Part shown: piece after piece, positions 32,118 to 39,511 of the stretch
Layout: each line of letters begins with the position of its first letter
Numbering within the stretch: the stretch's first letter is position 1
DNA from: GCA-016699895 sp964633435
Lineage (GTDB): Bacteria > Patescibacteriota > Saccharimonadia > Saccharimonadales > Saccharimonadaceae
DNA length: 64,000 nt
Assembly (NCBI GenBank): GCA_964633435.1
Contig: CAZWHA010000002.1
Span: forward strand, 124,001-188,000
Direction of reading: 5' to 3'
Made by a program: the position numbers and the translations under genes
Notes under the pieces: model-generated
The model's input: the letters and a program-made list of their open reading frames with translations, nothing else
Told to the model about the DNA's origin: nothing
Databases searched by the model: none

Positions 32118-33122
32118 TTAGTATACCGTAACAGCCTGTTTGATACCAGCCGCAATGTTGGTTTCGAGCGCTGCAGTAGTCCAATATTTCTCGGTCCCCG
32201 TTGCAGGATCGTTCAGATAAAAACCGGCTGGCGATTCCGGGTTGCCTTTGAATCCGACGACGAGCCGCGTATGTGTCCGACGTGGCGCTTCGACAGTTGT
32301 GCCCTCTGTAGTTTGCCACGTCGCGTCATCAATTTTAATTGACACACCCCATAATATGACAGGATTCCCGGCATAAAGTTGGGCGACGATCCAGTCAACC
32401 TTTACGTTATCTCGCACCTCGGCTGGACGACCGTTCTGTTCACTTGCGACAGCAATTGGTTCACCAAATACACCGTAACCTGTCAGATTCGACTGATCGC
32501 CATCCTTGTCGCCTACAAATTGCTTATGCGGGTCAGTCCAAGTCAATTGTCCATTGATCGTTTTAGCTACTTGGCCATCGTAGCCCATCTGGCTCAAAAT
32601 TGCCATGTCATTGGTCGTGATCCCACGATAAGCCAGCGCCATACGCAGAGCTGAAGCCTCGCAGCTCTGGCCATAGGTCTGTTTGTAGAGCGGTATATTC
32701 AATTTCACTATCGTACTAGCCGAAAACTTGCTCTGTTCTAGACCTGCCCGTGTCGACTGCAGTCGCTGCTGCGCTTGAGCTAGTGCAGTAGGTTCGTCAA
32801 GCGCCGGATCGGTTGGCTCTGGCTGGCTAACACTTGGGCGAGTAGTGGTATCGGATTTCGATGGCGTTACGGTCGGTTCGGCCCGCTGGAATAGTTTTGG
32901 CACGAGCATGGTGGCGACACCAACCAGCCCCACAATCACCAGCACGATCAGTGTCCAGCTGCGCCAGGTTTTGGCTCGTTTGATGCTTTTACCGCTTGGC
33001 TTTCGATGGTTAATAACTAATTCAGTTCGTGCCGGTACGCGTTTTTTAGGATGACTCGCCGTAACCTTGGCGTCCTTTGCCACCGATCGATGGATTTTTC
33101 GTTGAGCAGATGATTTTGTCAT
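32118..33122 (-). CDS. Membrane-anchored C39-like peptidase
   Basis: A 334-residue protein. The basic cytoplasmic N-terminus (about 55 residues) is followed by one membrane helix (about 57-78), a Thr/Pro/Ser-rich linker and an extracellular C39_2-type domain. Catalytic Cys is in YGQSCEASALRMALAYRG, His in THTRLVVGF and Asp in FYLNDPATG. Such domains cleave peptides or process exported substrates. The ATG at 33122 has AAGGAG 6 nt upstream and is preferred over 33143. It is the second gene of a pair with the small membrane protein at 33133-33480. Confidence 0.8.
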   Translation of the reverse strand: MTKSSAQRKIHRSVAKDAKVTASHPKKRVPARTELVINHRKPSGKSIKRAKTWRSWTLIVLVIVGLVGVATMLVPKLFQRAEPTVTPSKSDTTTRPSVSQPEPTDPALDEPTALAQAQQRLQSTRAGLEQSKFSASTIVKLNIPLYKQTYGQSCEASALRMALAYRGITTNDMAILSQMGYDGQVAKTINGQLTWTDPHKQFVGDKDGDQSNLTGYGVFGEPIAVASEQNGRPAEVRDNVKVDWIVAQLYAGNPVILWGVSIKIDDATWQTTEGTTVEAPRRTHTRLVVGFKGNPESPAGFYLNDPATGTEKYWTTAALETNIAAGIKQAVTVY

Positions 33123-33132
33123 GATGTCTCCT

Positions 33133-33480
33133 TTATACCACAATACCGACTGGCGAGATATAGCTAATAATTGCGGCTGCGACGAGAATTATAATTTCGA
33201 TCCGCTGGCCAATCCGAAAGCGTTCAAAGATCGCTAGTAGTAATCCGATAATCAGCCCGATCGGCAAAACTTCGATCGGCCCAATCGGCGCGCCCAGCCG
33301 AAACCATAGTAGTCCCAGAACCATAAAGAGGGCAAATTTTAGCAAAAAATGACTATAAATTCGCTGATTTTTATAAATTTCACGGTTCATATTACGCGGC
33401 GTTAAACGCTCGCGTCCGGTGACTTTGCGACCACCACCGCGAGTCGTACGTTTTTTGAACCAGAGTTTCTGTTTTACCAT
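33133..33480 (-). CDS. Small integral membrane protein (115 aa)
   Basis: A 115-residue protein with a very basic N-terminus (KQKLWFKKRTTRGGGRK) and three hydrophobic helices in the C-terminal 70 residues. A clear promoter lies upstream, with TATAAT 8 nt before the ATG. The gene leads into the C39-like peptidase 10 nt after its stop. No family is recognised; the context suggests a role in the envelope. Confidence 0.65.
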   Translation of the reverse strand: MVKQKLWFKKRTTRGGGRKVTGRERLTPRNMNREIYKNQRIYSHFLLKFALFMVLGLLWFRLGAPIGPIEVLPIGLIIGLLLAIFERFRIGQRIEIIILVAAAIISYISPVGIVV

Positions 33481-33488
33481 TTGTTGCT

Positions 33489-33518
33489 ATTATACCATGC
33501 CACTAGAGTCTCGTCCAA
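33489..33518 (-). promoter_or_regulatory. Promoter of the 115-aa membrane protein
   Basis: TTGGAC (33518-33513), an 18-bp spacer, TATAAT (33494-33489), then 8 nt to the ATG at 33480: a nearly leaderless start. Confidence 0.7.
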
Positions 33519-34159
33519 AGCTCCTGTTCCAGCGGCCAAGGATTAAACTTGCAACCTCGCAGATTCATCGACTGCTGTTGCATCAGCGGGGCCAGTTCGC
33601 CCGCGCCAGCACAAACCGGCACATTGTCGGCATGACCGAGAAAGTGACCGACTTCGTGATTAATGACCATATGGCGATAATCACGAAGACTGCCACCCGC
33701 AGCATTCCAAGCGTCAGTCGCACCAGTCCAGCGATTGTCATTAATGATCACGCTGCTACCAACCCGACAGCTCCAATCAGCGCTACAAACTGACGAAAAG
33801 CCCGTCATATATTGCGACTCGGATAGTGTCAGTTTGAAATTACCACCGCTCGAAACTTCCTTGAACCAGACATTCGCCCGCCGCCAGCCTCGTGAGTCAT
33901 TCAAGGTTTCGGCCGCCAAGTTGCGAAATTCGTTCAGATTTGAACTCGGCTTGCCTTTAATCACTATACTATACGTTACGAGCGTTCCCGTGGTTTTGAC
34001 ATTGGCGAGTCGTTTTTCATCAAAGCTCGTCTGCAACGTCTGATCAATTGCCGGCGATTTCGGCACCTTAGGCATGGCTATGACATCACGATGTAGATAA
34101 AGCACCGCAACACCGGCCAATACGACCATTACCACCAAAACCCAAATCCACCGTTTCAT
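33503..34159 (-). CDS. Membrane-anchored zincin, DUF3152-like
   Basis: A 218-residue protein with an N-terminal signal anchor (about residues 4-22) and a metalloprotease-like domain. MVINHEVGHFLGHADN supplies HExxHxxxH zinc ligands, and two cysteine pairs (SVCSADWSCRV, VCAG...RGC) would stabilise an extracellular fold. The PLMQQQSM segment resembles a Met-turn. It matches DUF3152 as I know it from actinobacterial and Saccharibacteria proteins. A TACAAT box lies 8 nt before the ATG at 34159, suggesting leaderless initiation. The substrate is unknown. Confidence 0.8.
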   Translation of the reverse strand: MKRWIWVLVVMVVLAGVAVLYLHRDVIAMPKVPKSPAIDQTLQTSFDEKRLANVKTTGTLVTYSIVIKGKPSSNLNEFRNLAAETLNDSRGWRRANVWFKEVSSGGNFKLTLSESQYMTGFSSVCSADWSCRVGSSVIINDNRWTGATDAWNAAGGSLRDYRHMVINHEVGHFLGHADNVPVCAGAGELAPLMQQQSMNLRGCKFNPWPLEQELWTRL

Positions 34160-34188
34160 GTGGCTTTATTGTATCATACCAAACAAAA

Positions 34189-34216
34189 AGCCGCGACCTT
34201 GGGTTCAAGCGCGGCT
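34189..34216 (-). terminator. Terminator of rpsJ
   Basis: The stem AGCCGCG/CGCGGCT has a 14-nt loop and is followed on the minus strand by TTTTTG. It lies 20 nt after the rpsJ stop. Confidence 0.85.
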
Positions 34217-34236
34217 GATTGCTTTGACGATCAAGA

Positions 34237-34554
34237 CTACATGCGAATTTCAGCATCGACGCCAGCTGGCAATGACAGGTTCTGTAGACTGTCGATTGTC
34301 TTTGGCTTGGCATCCACAATATCGATCAGGCGCTTGTGAACGCGCATTTCAAACGCTTCACCGCCCTTTTTATAGACATGCGGGCTTTTAACCACAGTAA
34401 ACGTCGATCGCTTGACCGGTAGCGGTACTGGACCAACGACGGTAGCGCCAGTACGAATTGCCGTATCAACAATCTGTTTGGCGGCAGCGTCAATGATTTT
34501 GTGATCGTAGGCCTTTAGTTTGATTCTGATTTTTGGTACGGCTTGATCTGCCAT
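34237..34554 (-). CDS. rpsJ: 30S ribosomal protein S10
   Basis: A 105-residue protein with IRIKLKAYDHKIIDAAAKQIVDTA, GPVPLPVKRSTFTVVKSPH and EMRVHKRLIDIVDAKPKTIDSL, all diagnostic. An AAGGAG site precedes the ATG. It stands alone, with a terminator directly after it and no rplC, rplD or rplW following, so the S10 operon is split in this genome. S10 is also a NusB partner in antitermination. Confidence 0.97.
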   Translation of the reverse strand: MADQAVPKIRIKLKAYDHKIIDAAAKQIVDTAIRTGATVVGPVPLPVKRSTFTVVKSPHVYKKGGEAFEMRVHKRLIDIVDAKPKTIDSLQNLSLPAGVDAEIRM

Positions 34555-34675
34555 TTTATAGCTCCTTCTCCCTGAATTCAGGGGCGCTGCAATCTCTCTC
34601 GAGTTACCAGCACGATTAGATTAACAACTATTATTCTAGACTAAACTCTGATTTTTTGCAAGAGTTCGTCCCGAT

Positions 34676-35026
34676 TCACTCTTTGCAGGCCCTGGTCTGA
34701 AAAACGCCATGGCTCGGATCAAGGACAAGGGTTAATTGACATCCGGACTTACCACAGACTATTTGTGTGCGACGAAAGTCACCCTCTCGAAGGTCATTGC
34801 CTTCGATTAATTCCTCGACCGTGACACCCTGCAGATCAGCAGTGTTATACCGATCCGTAAACTCCTTGCGAACGCATGACCCCCCCCCACCTTTGTCATC
34901 GTCATTATTGCCATCGCCTCGCATCGATCCTGCACCGTCGGTATTTAATTTAGGAGCTTGTTCACTCGAGTATTCATCATGGCCGCCCGAATGAGTCCCA
35001 CTTCTCTCTAATATTCCTATTGACAT
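34676..35026 (-). CDS. Hypothetical protein with an in-frame G9 tract
   Basis: A 116-residue protein of unknown function between tuf and rpsJ. The N-terminal half is low-complexity and acidic (DGNNDDDKGGGGS). The C-terminal half is more ordered (TADLQGVTVEELIEGNDLRE, RRTQIVCGKSGCQLTLVLD) with cysteines in CGKSGC. The G9 tract (34880-34888) encodes the tetraglycine; a one-base change shifts the frame and ends the protein early or alters its tail. The start is the ATG at 35026, 7 nt after a TAGAAT box. A longer in-frame ATG at 35062 lies inside the -35 element and is rejected. Confidence 0.6.
   Translation of the reverse strand: MSIGILERSGTHSGGHDEYSSEQAPKLNTDGAGSMRGDGNNDDDKGGGGSCVRKEFTDRYNTADLQGVTVEELIEGNDLREGDFRRTQIVCGKSGCQLTLVLDPSHGVFQTRACKE
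34880..34888. repeat. C9/G9 homopolymer in the 116-aa gene
   Basis: Nine C on the plus strand, read as GGT-GGG-GGG-GGG on the coding strand. Adding one G leads to a stop about 15 codons later; removing one leads to a stop about 27 codons later. Confidence 0.6.
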
Positions 35027-35033
35027 GGAAACT

Positions 35034-35062
35034 ATTCTACCTGATCTGTTATCGGTTGACAA
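35034..35062 (-). promoter_or_regulatory. Promoter of the 116-aa gene
   Basis: TTGTCA (35062-35057), a 17-bp spacer, TAGAAT (35039-35034), then 7 nt to the ATG at 35026. The start is leaderless or nearly so. Confidence 0.75.
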
Positions 35063-35089
35063 GGTATCTGTTTGGAACTACGCCAAAAA

Positions 35090-35123
35090 AATAAGAGCCG
35101 CCTATTAATAGCGGACTCTTATT
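35090..35123 (-). terminator. Terminator of tuf
   Basis: The stem AATAAGAG-CCGC / GCGG-CTCTTATT has a 9-nt loop and one bulged base. The minus strand continues into TTTTTTT. Confidence 0.88.
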
Positions 35124-35144
35124 TTACCAAGTGATGGACCTAGA

Positions 35145-36326
35145 CTATTTGACGATCTTGGTCACAACACCAGCACCAACGGTGCGGCCACCTTCGCGGA
35201 TAGCGAGGTTGAGACCTTGCTCCATAGCGATTGGGGCCTGTAGTTTGACCTTAAAGGTAACGGTGTCACCCGGCATGACCATTTCTTTGTCGGCTGGCAA
35301 CTCAACCTCACCAGTTACGTCCGTAGTGCGGAAGTAGAACTGAGGCTTGTAACCCTTGCTGAATGGCGTATGGCGGCCACCTTCTTCTTTGCTGAGGATA
35401 TAAACCTCGGCTTCGAATTCGGTGTGAGGTGTGATTGAACCAGGTTTCGCGATAACCTGACCACGCTCGATGTCGGTGCGCTCGATACCACGGAGCAGCA
35501 AACCAGCGTTGTCGCCAGCTTGGCCTTGGTCGAGTTGCTTTTTAAAGGCTTCGATACCGGTAACGACTGATTTCTGAGTCGCGCGGATACCAACAATTTC
35601 AACTTCATCGTTGATTTTGACGATGCCTTGTTCAATACGACCGGTAGCAACAGTGCCGCGGCCTTTGATCGAAAAGACGTCCTCGACTGGCATCAAGAAA
35701 TCTTTGTCGAGATCACGAACTGGCTCTGGGAAATATTCGTCCATTGCATTGACCAACTCCATAACAGCATCTTCGTTAGCAGCATCGCCTTCGAGAGCTT
35801 TGAGAGCTGAACCTTTGATGATCGGAGCGTCCTTGTCGAAGCCGTTCTTGGCCAGCAAGTCGCGAATGTCCTCTTCGACGAGTTCGACGAGGTCGGCATC
35901 GGCCTGGTCCATTTTGTTGAGGAAGACGAGGATTTTTGGCACACCCACCTGCTTCGCCAGCAGCACGTGCTCGCGAGTTTGAGGCATTGGGCCGTCGGCA
36001 GCAGAAACCACGAGGATAGCGCCGTCAACCTGAGCTGCGCCAGTGATCATGTTCTTGACGTAATCAGCGTGACCTGGCATATCAACGTGTGCGTAGTGAC
36101 GCTTCGGTGACTCGTATTCGTTGTGGCTAGTAGAGATAGTAATGCCACGCTGCCTTTCCTCTGGGGCGTTGTCAATTTGGTCATAAGTGACTGCTTTGTT
36201 AACATCGCTCGGCAGTTTTTTTGCAAGCACTGCAGTAATTGCAGCTGTCAAAGTTGTTTTACCGTGGTCGACGTGGCCCATGGTGCCGACGTTGACGTGC
36301 GGTTTAGTGCGATCAAATGTTGCCAT
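35145..36326 (-). CDS. tuf: Elongation factor Tu
   Basis: A 393-residue GTPase that delivers aminoacyl-tRNA to the ribosome. The G motifs are visible: GHVDHGKTTLT (G1), RGITIS (G2), DMPGHADYV (G3) and NKMDQAD (G4). The effector region and the C-terminal MVMPGDTVTFKVKLQAPIAMEQGL barrel are intact. AAGGAG precedes the ATG. It is separated from fusA by one lineage-specific gene and ends in its own terminator. Confidence 0.99.
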   Translation of the reverse strand: MATFDRTKPHVNVGTMGHVDHGKTTLTAAITAVLAKKLPSDVNKAVTYDQIDNAPEERQRGITISTSHNEYESPKRHYAHVDMPGHADYVKNMITGAAQVDGAILVVSAADGPMPQTREHVLLAKQVGVPKILVFLNKMDQADADLVELVEEDIRDLLAKNGFDKDAPIIKGSALKALEGDAANEDAVMELVNAMDEYFPEPVRDLDKDFLMPVEDVFSIKGRGTVATGRIEQGIVKINDEVEIVGIRATQKSVVTGIEAFKKQLDQGQAGDNAGLLLRGIERTDIERGQVIAKPGSITPHTEFEAEVYILSKEEGGRHTPFSKGYKPQFYFRTTDVTGEVELPADKEMVMPGDTVTFKVKLQAPIAMEQGLNLAIREGGRTVGAGVVTKIVK

Positions 36327-36462
36327 TTGTTCTCCTTATTATAATTAGTTTTTTGCATTAGCGCGCGATGCGGTGTTTAGACCAGAGAATTACATCATCG
36401 AAAATTCTCGCCGCGCAGCGCTTGTCTACTATTTTAGCGAAAAGTTTGGAATCTGTAAAGAC

Positions 36463-37134
36463 CTACTGAATGCCGCCCATGAGAGCTACAACCAGCGTCG
36501 CTTGTTGTGCTTCGATAGCTGCCCCTTCTTTGGTAGAGCTACATAGTGCCTGCGGATGCCAATAGTAATAATAGTAACCGTTATTATCGCTAGAAATATT
36601 AATTACACCTACAGTATTTTCGTTAATAGCAGATTTGGTTCGATAAATTGTTCCTAGAATGCCAAGCGACGAGCTACCGTCATTCACGCAATTTACATCC
36701 AAGGCTGCTACCTTTTTAGTGTTTAGCAGTATCGAATCGGCCGCAACATCATCAAAATTAGTTGGTTTACCCGCCGTATAAACAATGTCAGATTTTTCGA
36801 GACCCTTTGGCATGATAAATTTGATATTCCAGTTGTTGAGGGTGAAATACTCTATACTGCTCGTATTGCTCGTCTGGCCATTCGCCTTGTCCAGCTCCGC
36901 CTTGGCAGCGACTAGTTGCTGTTTCGTATCTGACAGCTGACCATTGAGACTGTTGATTTTGTTTTTGCTGTCCTGATTCTGCAAGAAAAGGTAGGCTGCC
37001 GCTGCAGAGGCTGCGACGAATAATATCGTCATAATAATCAACCAGATTTTGGGCTTTTTGGGCTTTTTTGGTGGGTCAACGACTGGTGGATATGATTGTG
37101 ATATATTTTGATATTCGTTGGCATTCGGGTCCAT
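36463..37134 (-). CDS. Single-pass membrane protein with coiled coil, hypothetical
   Basis: A 223-residue protein. The Pro/Lys-rich cytoplasmic head (PPVVDPPKKPKKPK) is followed by a membrane helix (about 30-51), a coiled coil (SKNKINSLNGQLSDTKQQLV) and an extracellular domain with two cysteines and a YYYYY run. Lipoprotein and protease motifs are absent. AAAGGA precedes the ATG at 37134. It lies between fusA and tuf, where rpsG, rpsL or nothing would be expected, so it is a lineage-specific insertion into the str region. Confidence 0.65.
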   Translation of the reverse strand: MDPNANEYQNISQSYPPVVDPPKKPKKPKIWLIIMTILFVAASAAAAYLFLQNQDSKNKINSLNGQLSDTKQQLVAAKAELDKANGQTSNTSSIEYFTLNNWNIKFIMPKGLEKSDIVYTAGKPTNFDDVAADSILLNTKKVAALDVNCVNDGSSSLGILGTIYRTKSAINENTVGVINISSDNNGYYYYYWHPQALCSSTKEGAAIEAQQATLVVALMGGIQ

Positions 37135-37200
37135 TATTTAATTCCTTTCAGGTTACGCTAATAATGTAAAGTATAGTGATTCTGATGATGAAAAGCAAGC

Positions 37201-37235
37201 AAAAAGCGCCCCTAGATAAACTGGGAACGCTTTTT
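37201..37235 (-). terminator. Terminator of fusA
   Basis: The stem AAAAAGCG-CCC / GGG-CGCTTTTT has an 11-nt loop and a 2-nt bulge. It lies 16 nt after the fusA stop. Confidence 0.85.
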
Positions 37236-37250
37236 ACGATTAGGCGATAA

Positions 37251-39335
37251 CTACTTAGCGCGCTTGGCGATGATTTCCTGCGCTACGTTTGGTGGAACTT
37301 CCTCGTACTGAGCGAGCTCCATTGAGCTGGCCGCGCGGCCTTGGCTCATTGAACGCAGATCGGTTGTATAACCAAACATAGAGGCTAGCGGTACAAAGGC
37401 CGTGATCTGCTTGGCGCCGCCCATCAGGTCTTCCATGGCCTCGATGCGACCGCGACGACTGTTGATGTCGCCGATCACATCACCCATAAATTCTTCTGGG
37501 GTGACCACGACGAGCTTCATAACTGGTTCCAGCAAGACTGGCTTGGCTTGTTTGACGCCTTCGCGGGTGGCCAGCGCACCGGCCATTTTGAACGCCATTT
37601 CGCTCGAGTCAACATCGTGATAACTACCGTCGTAAAGTGTGGCTTTAACATCAACGACTGGATAGCCAGCCATAACACCGCCGTCGAGTGTCTCGATAAT
37701 ACCAGCCTTGACTGCTGGGCGATATTCCTGGGGCACCACGCCGCCCTTGATAGCGTCAAAGAATTCAAAGCCTTTGCCGGCTTCGTTCGGTTCAAGCCGC
37801 AGCCAAACGTCACCATACTGACCACGACCACCGGACTGTTTGATGTATTTGCCCTGGATCTCCTTGGTGCCGCGAATGGTTTCGCGGAAAGCCACTTGTG
37901 GCTCGCCGATGTTGGCTTCGACATTAAACTCGCGCTTCATGCGATCAACAATGATATCGAGGTGCAATTCACCCATACCGCTGATAATTGTCTGACCGGT
38001 CTCTTCGTCGGTGTGGACACGGAAGGTTGGATCTTCCTCGGCGAGACGCTGCAAGGCAATCGCCATCTTTTCCTGGTCGGCTTTGGTTTTCGGCTCGATC
38101 GCGATGGAAACTGGCGGATCAACAAACTCGATACCCTCAAGCTGGATGGGATGAGCTGGGTCACAGAGCGTTGTACCCGTCGTCGTATTTTTGAGACCCA
38201 CAACAGCGGCGATATCGCCGGCTTCGACTTCGCCGATATCTTCGCGCTTGTCAGCAAACATACGGACAATACGTCCAATACGCTCTTTTTCGCCAGTCGT
38301 CGTGTTCAGCACATAAGAACCAGCAGTTAATTTGCCGCTATAAACTCGGATAAAGATCAATTTGCCAACAAAGGGATCGGCCGCGATCTTGAACGCCAGC
38401 GCGCTCAGTGGCTCTTTGACATCAGGCTTGCGCTCGATTTCGTCACCGGTCTTGGGATTTTGGCCCCACACAGCTTCGACATCGGTCGGCGCTGGCATGT
38501 AGTCGGCCACCAGGTCGAGCAGCTTCTCGACAATCACGCCGCGGCCATCGCCACCAGTTACGAGGTAGAATTCGCCGGACAGTACAGCTTTGCGCAGCGA
38601 GACCTTTAATTCATCCTCGGTGATCGATTCTTCACCTTGTTCCAGATAGCGCTCGAACAAGGCGTCGTCATATTCGACTGCCTTTTCAACCAACAGGGTG
38701 CGAGCGTTTTTGGCCTTTTCAACCATGTCGGCCGGAATATCGCCCTCGATCAGTTCGTGATCAGCATAATCTTTGTAGGTATAAGCTTTCATACTAATAA
38801 GATCGACCACGCCGTTGATGTCTTTTTCAAAGCCAATTGGCAAATGGACTGGCAAGGCATTTCTGCTGAGACGATCATGGATGCTTTGGAGTGATTTGTA
38901 GAAATCGCCACCGATCTGATTGATTTTGTTAATAAAGCAGATGCGCGGCACACCATACTTGTTGGCTTGGCGCCACACGGTTTCGGACTGCGCCTCGACG
39001 CCCATCTTGCCATCAAAGACGGTGACGGCACCGTCGAGCACGCGGAGCGAGCGCTCGACCTCGGCTGTAAAGTCAATGTGGCCTGGCGTATCAATAATGT
39101 TAATTTTGCAACCCTTCCAGAAACATGTTACAGCGGCGCTGGTAATCGTAATACCACGCTCTTTTTCCTGTGCCATCCAGTCGGTCGTGGCACCATCACC
39201 ATCACCGCGTACTTCGCCAATCTTGTGCGTCAGACCAGTGCGATACAAAATACCTTCGGTCGTGGTCGTCTTGCCCGCGTCGATATGGGCAATGATACCG
39301 ATATTACGAAACTTTGCTAGGGGAATTGTTGCCAT
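37251..39335 (-). CDS. fusA: Elongation factor G
   Basis: A 694-residue translocase GTPase with IIAHIDAGKTTTTEGILY (G1), ERGITITSAAV, IIDTPGHIDFT (G3) and INKINQIGGDF in the G4 position. Domain IV carries SGGRGQYGDVW and the C-terminal part HDVDSSEMAFKMAGALA. NKxN (NKIN) replaces the usual NKMD in G4, worth noting as a small departure. GAAGGAAG precedes the ATG. No rpsL-rpsG upstream; a divergent PBP gene lies there. Confidence 0.98.
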   Translation of the reverse strand: MATIPLAKFRNIGIIAHIDAGKTTTTEGILYRTGLTHKIGEVRGDGDGATTDWMAQEKERGITITSAAVTCFWKGCKINIIDTPGHIDFTAEVERSLRVLDGAVTVFDGKMGVEAQSETVWRQANKYGVPRICFINKINQIGGDFYKSLQSIHDRLSRNALPVHLPIGFEKDINGVVDLISMKAYTYKDYADHELIEGDIPADMVEKAKNARTLLVEKAVEYDDALFERYLEQGEESITEDELKVSLRKAVLSGEFYLVTGGDGRGVIVEKLLDLVADYMPAPTDVEAVWGQNPKTGDEIERKPDVKEPLSALAFKIAADPFVGKLIFIRVYSGKLTAGSYVLNTTTGEKERIGRIVRMFADKREDIGEVEAGDIAAVVGLKNTTTGTTLCDPAHPIQLEGIEFVDPPVSIAIEPKTKADQEKMAIALQRLAEEDPTFRVHTDEETGQTIISGMGELHLDIIVDRMKREFNVEANIGEPQVAFRETIRGTKEIQGKYIKQSGGRGQYGDVWLRLEPNEAGKGFEFFDAIKGGVVPQEYRPAVKAGIIETLDGGVMAGYPVVDVKATLYDGSYHDVDSSEMAFKMAGALATREGVKQAKPVLLEPVMKLVVVTPEEFMGDVIGDINSRRGRIEAMEDLMGGAKQITAFVPLASMFGYTTDLRSMSQGRAASSMELAQYEEVPPNVAQEIIAKRAK

Positions 39336-39511
39336 GAAACTTCCTTCGTTAGATTATATAGTATAGTTGTTGCTTTATTTCACGCCACCAAAAAAGGACG
39401 AGAAAGTGCTCGCTAAAAATCTTATCACGATAGGCGGATAAACGCAACTTGCTTGGTGTCGCATTCGTCTTGTGCTAAAATAGGACGGTTAATTTCCGAC
39501 AAGGAGAGCAA

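Noticed and set aside
34880..34888. The C9 tract as a frameshift breaking a longer gene
   Set aside because: The 116-aa frame is continuous through the tract at nine bases, with a promoter and start placed correctly, so no pseudogene is called.
37548..38330. Plus-strand open frame of 260 codons opposite fusA
   Set aside because: It lies wholly antisense to EF-G and has no ribosome site or promoter; it arises from the codon bias of the real gene.
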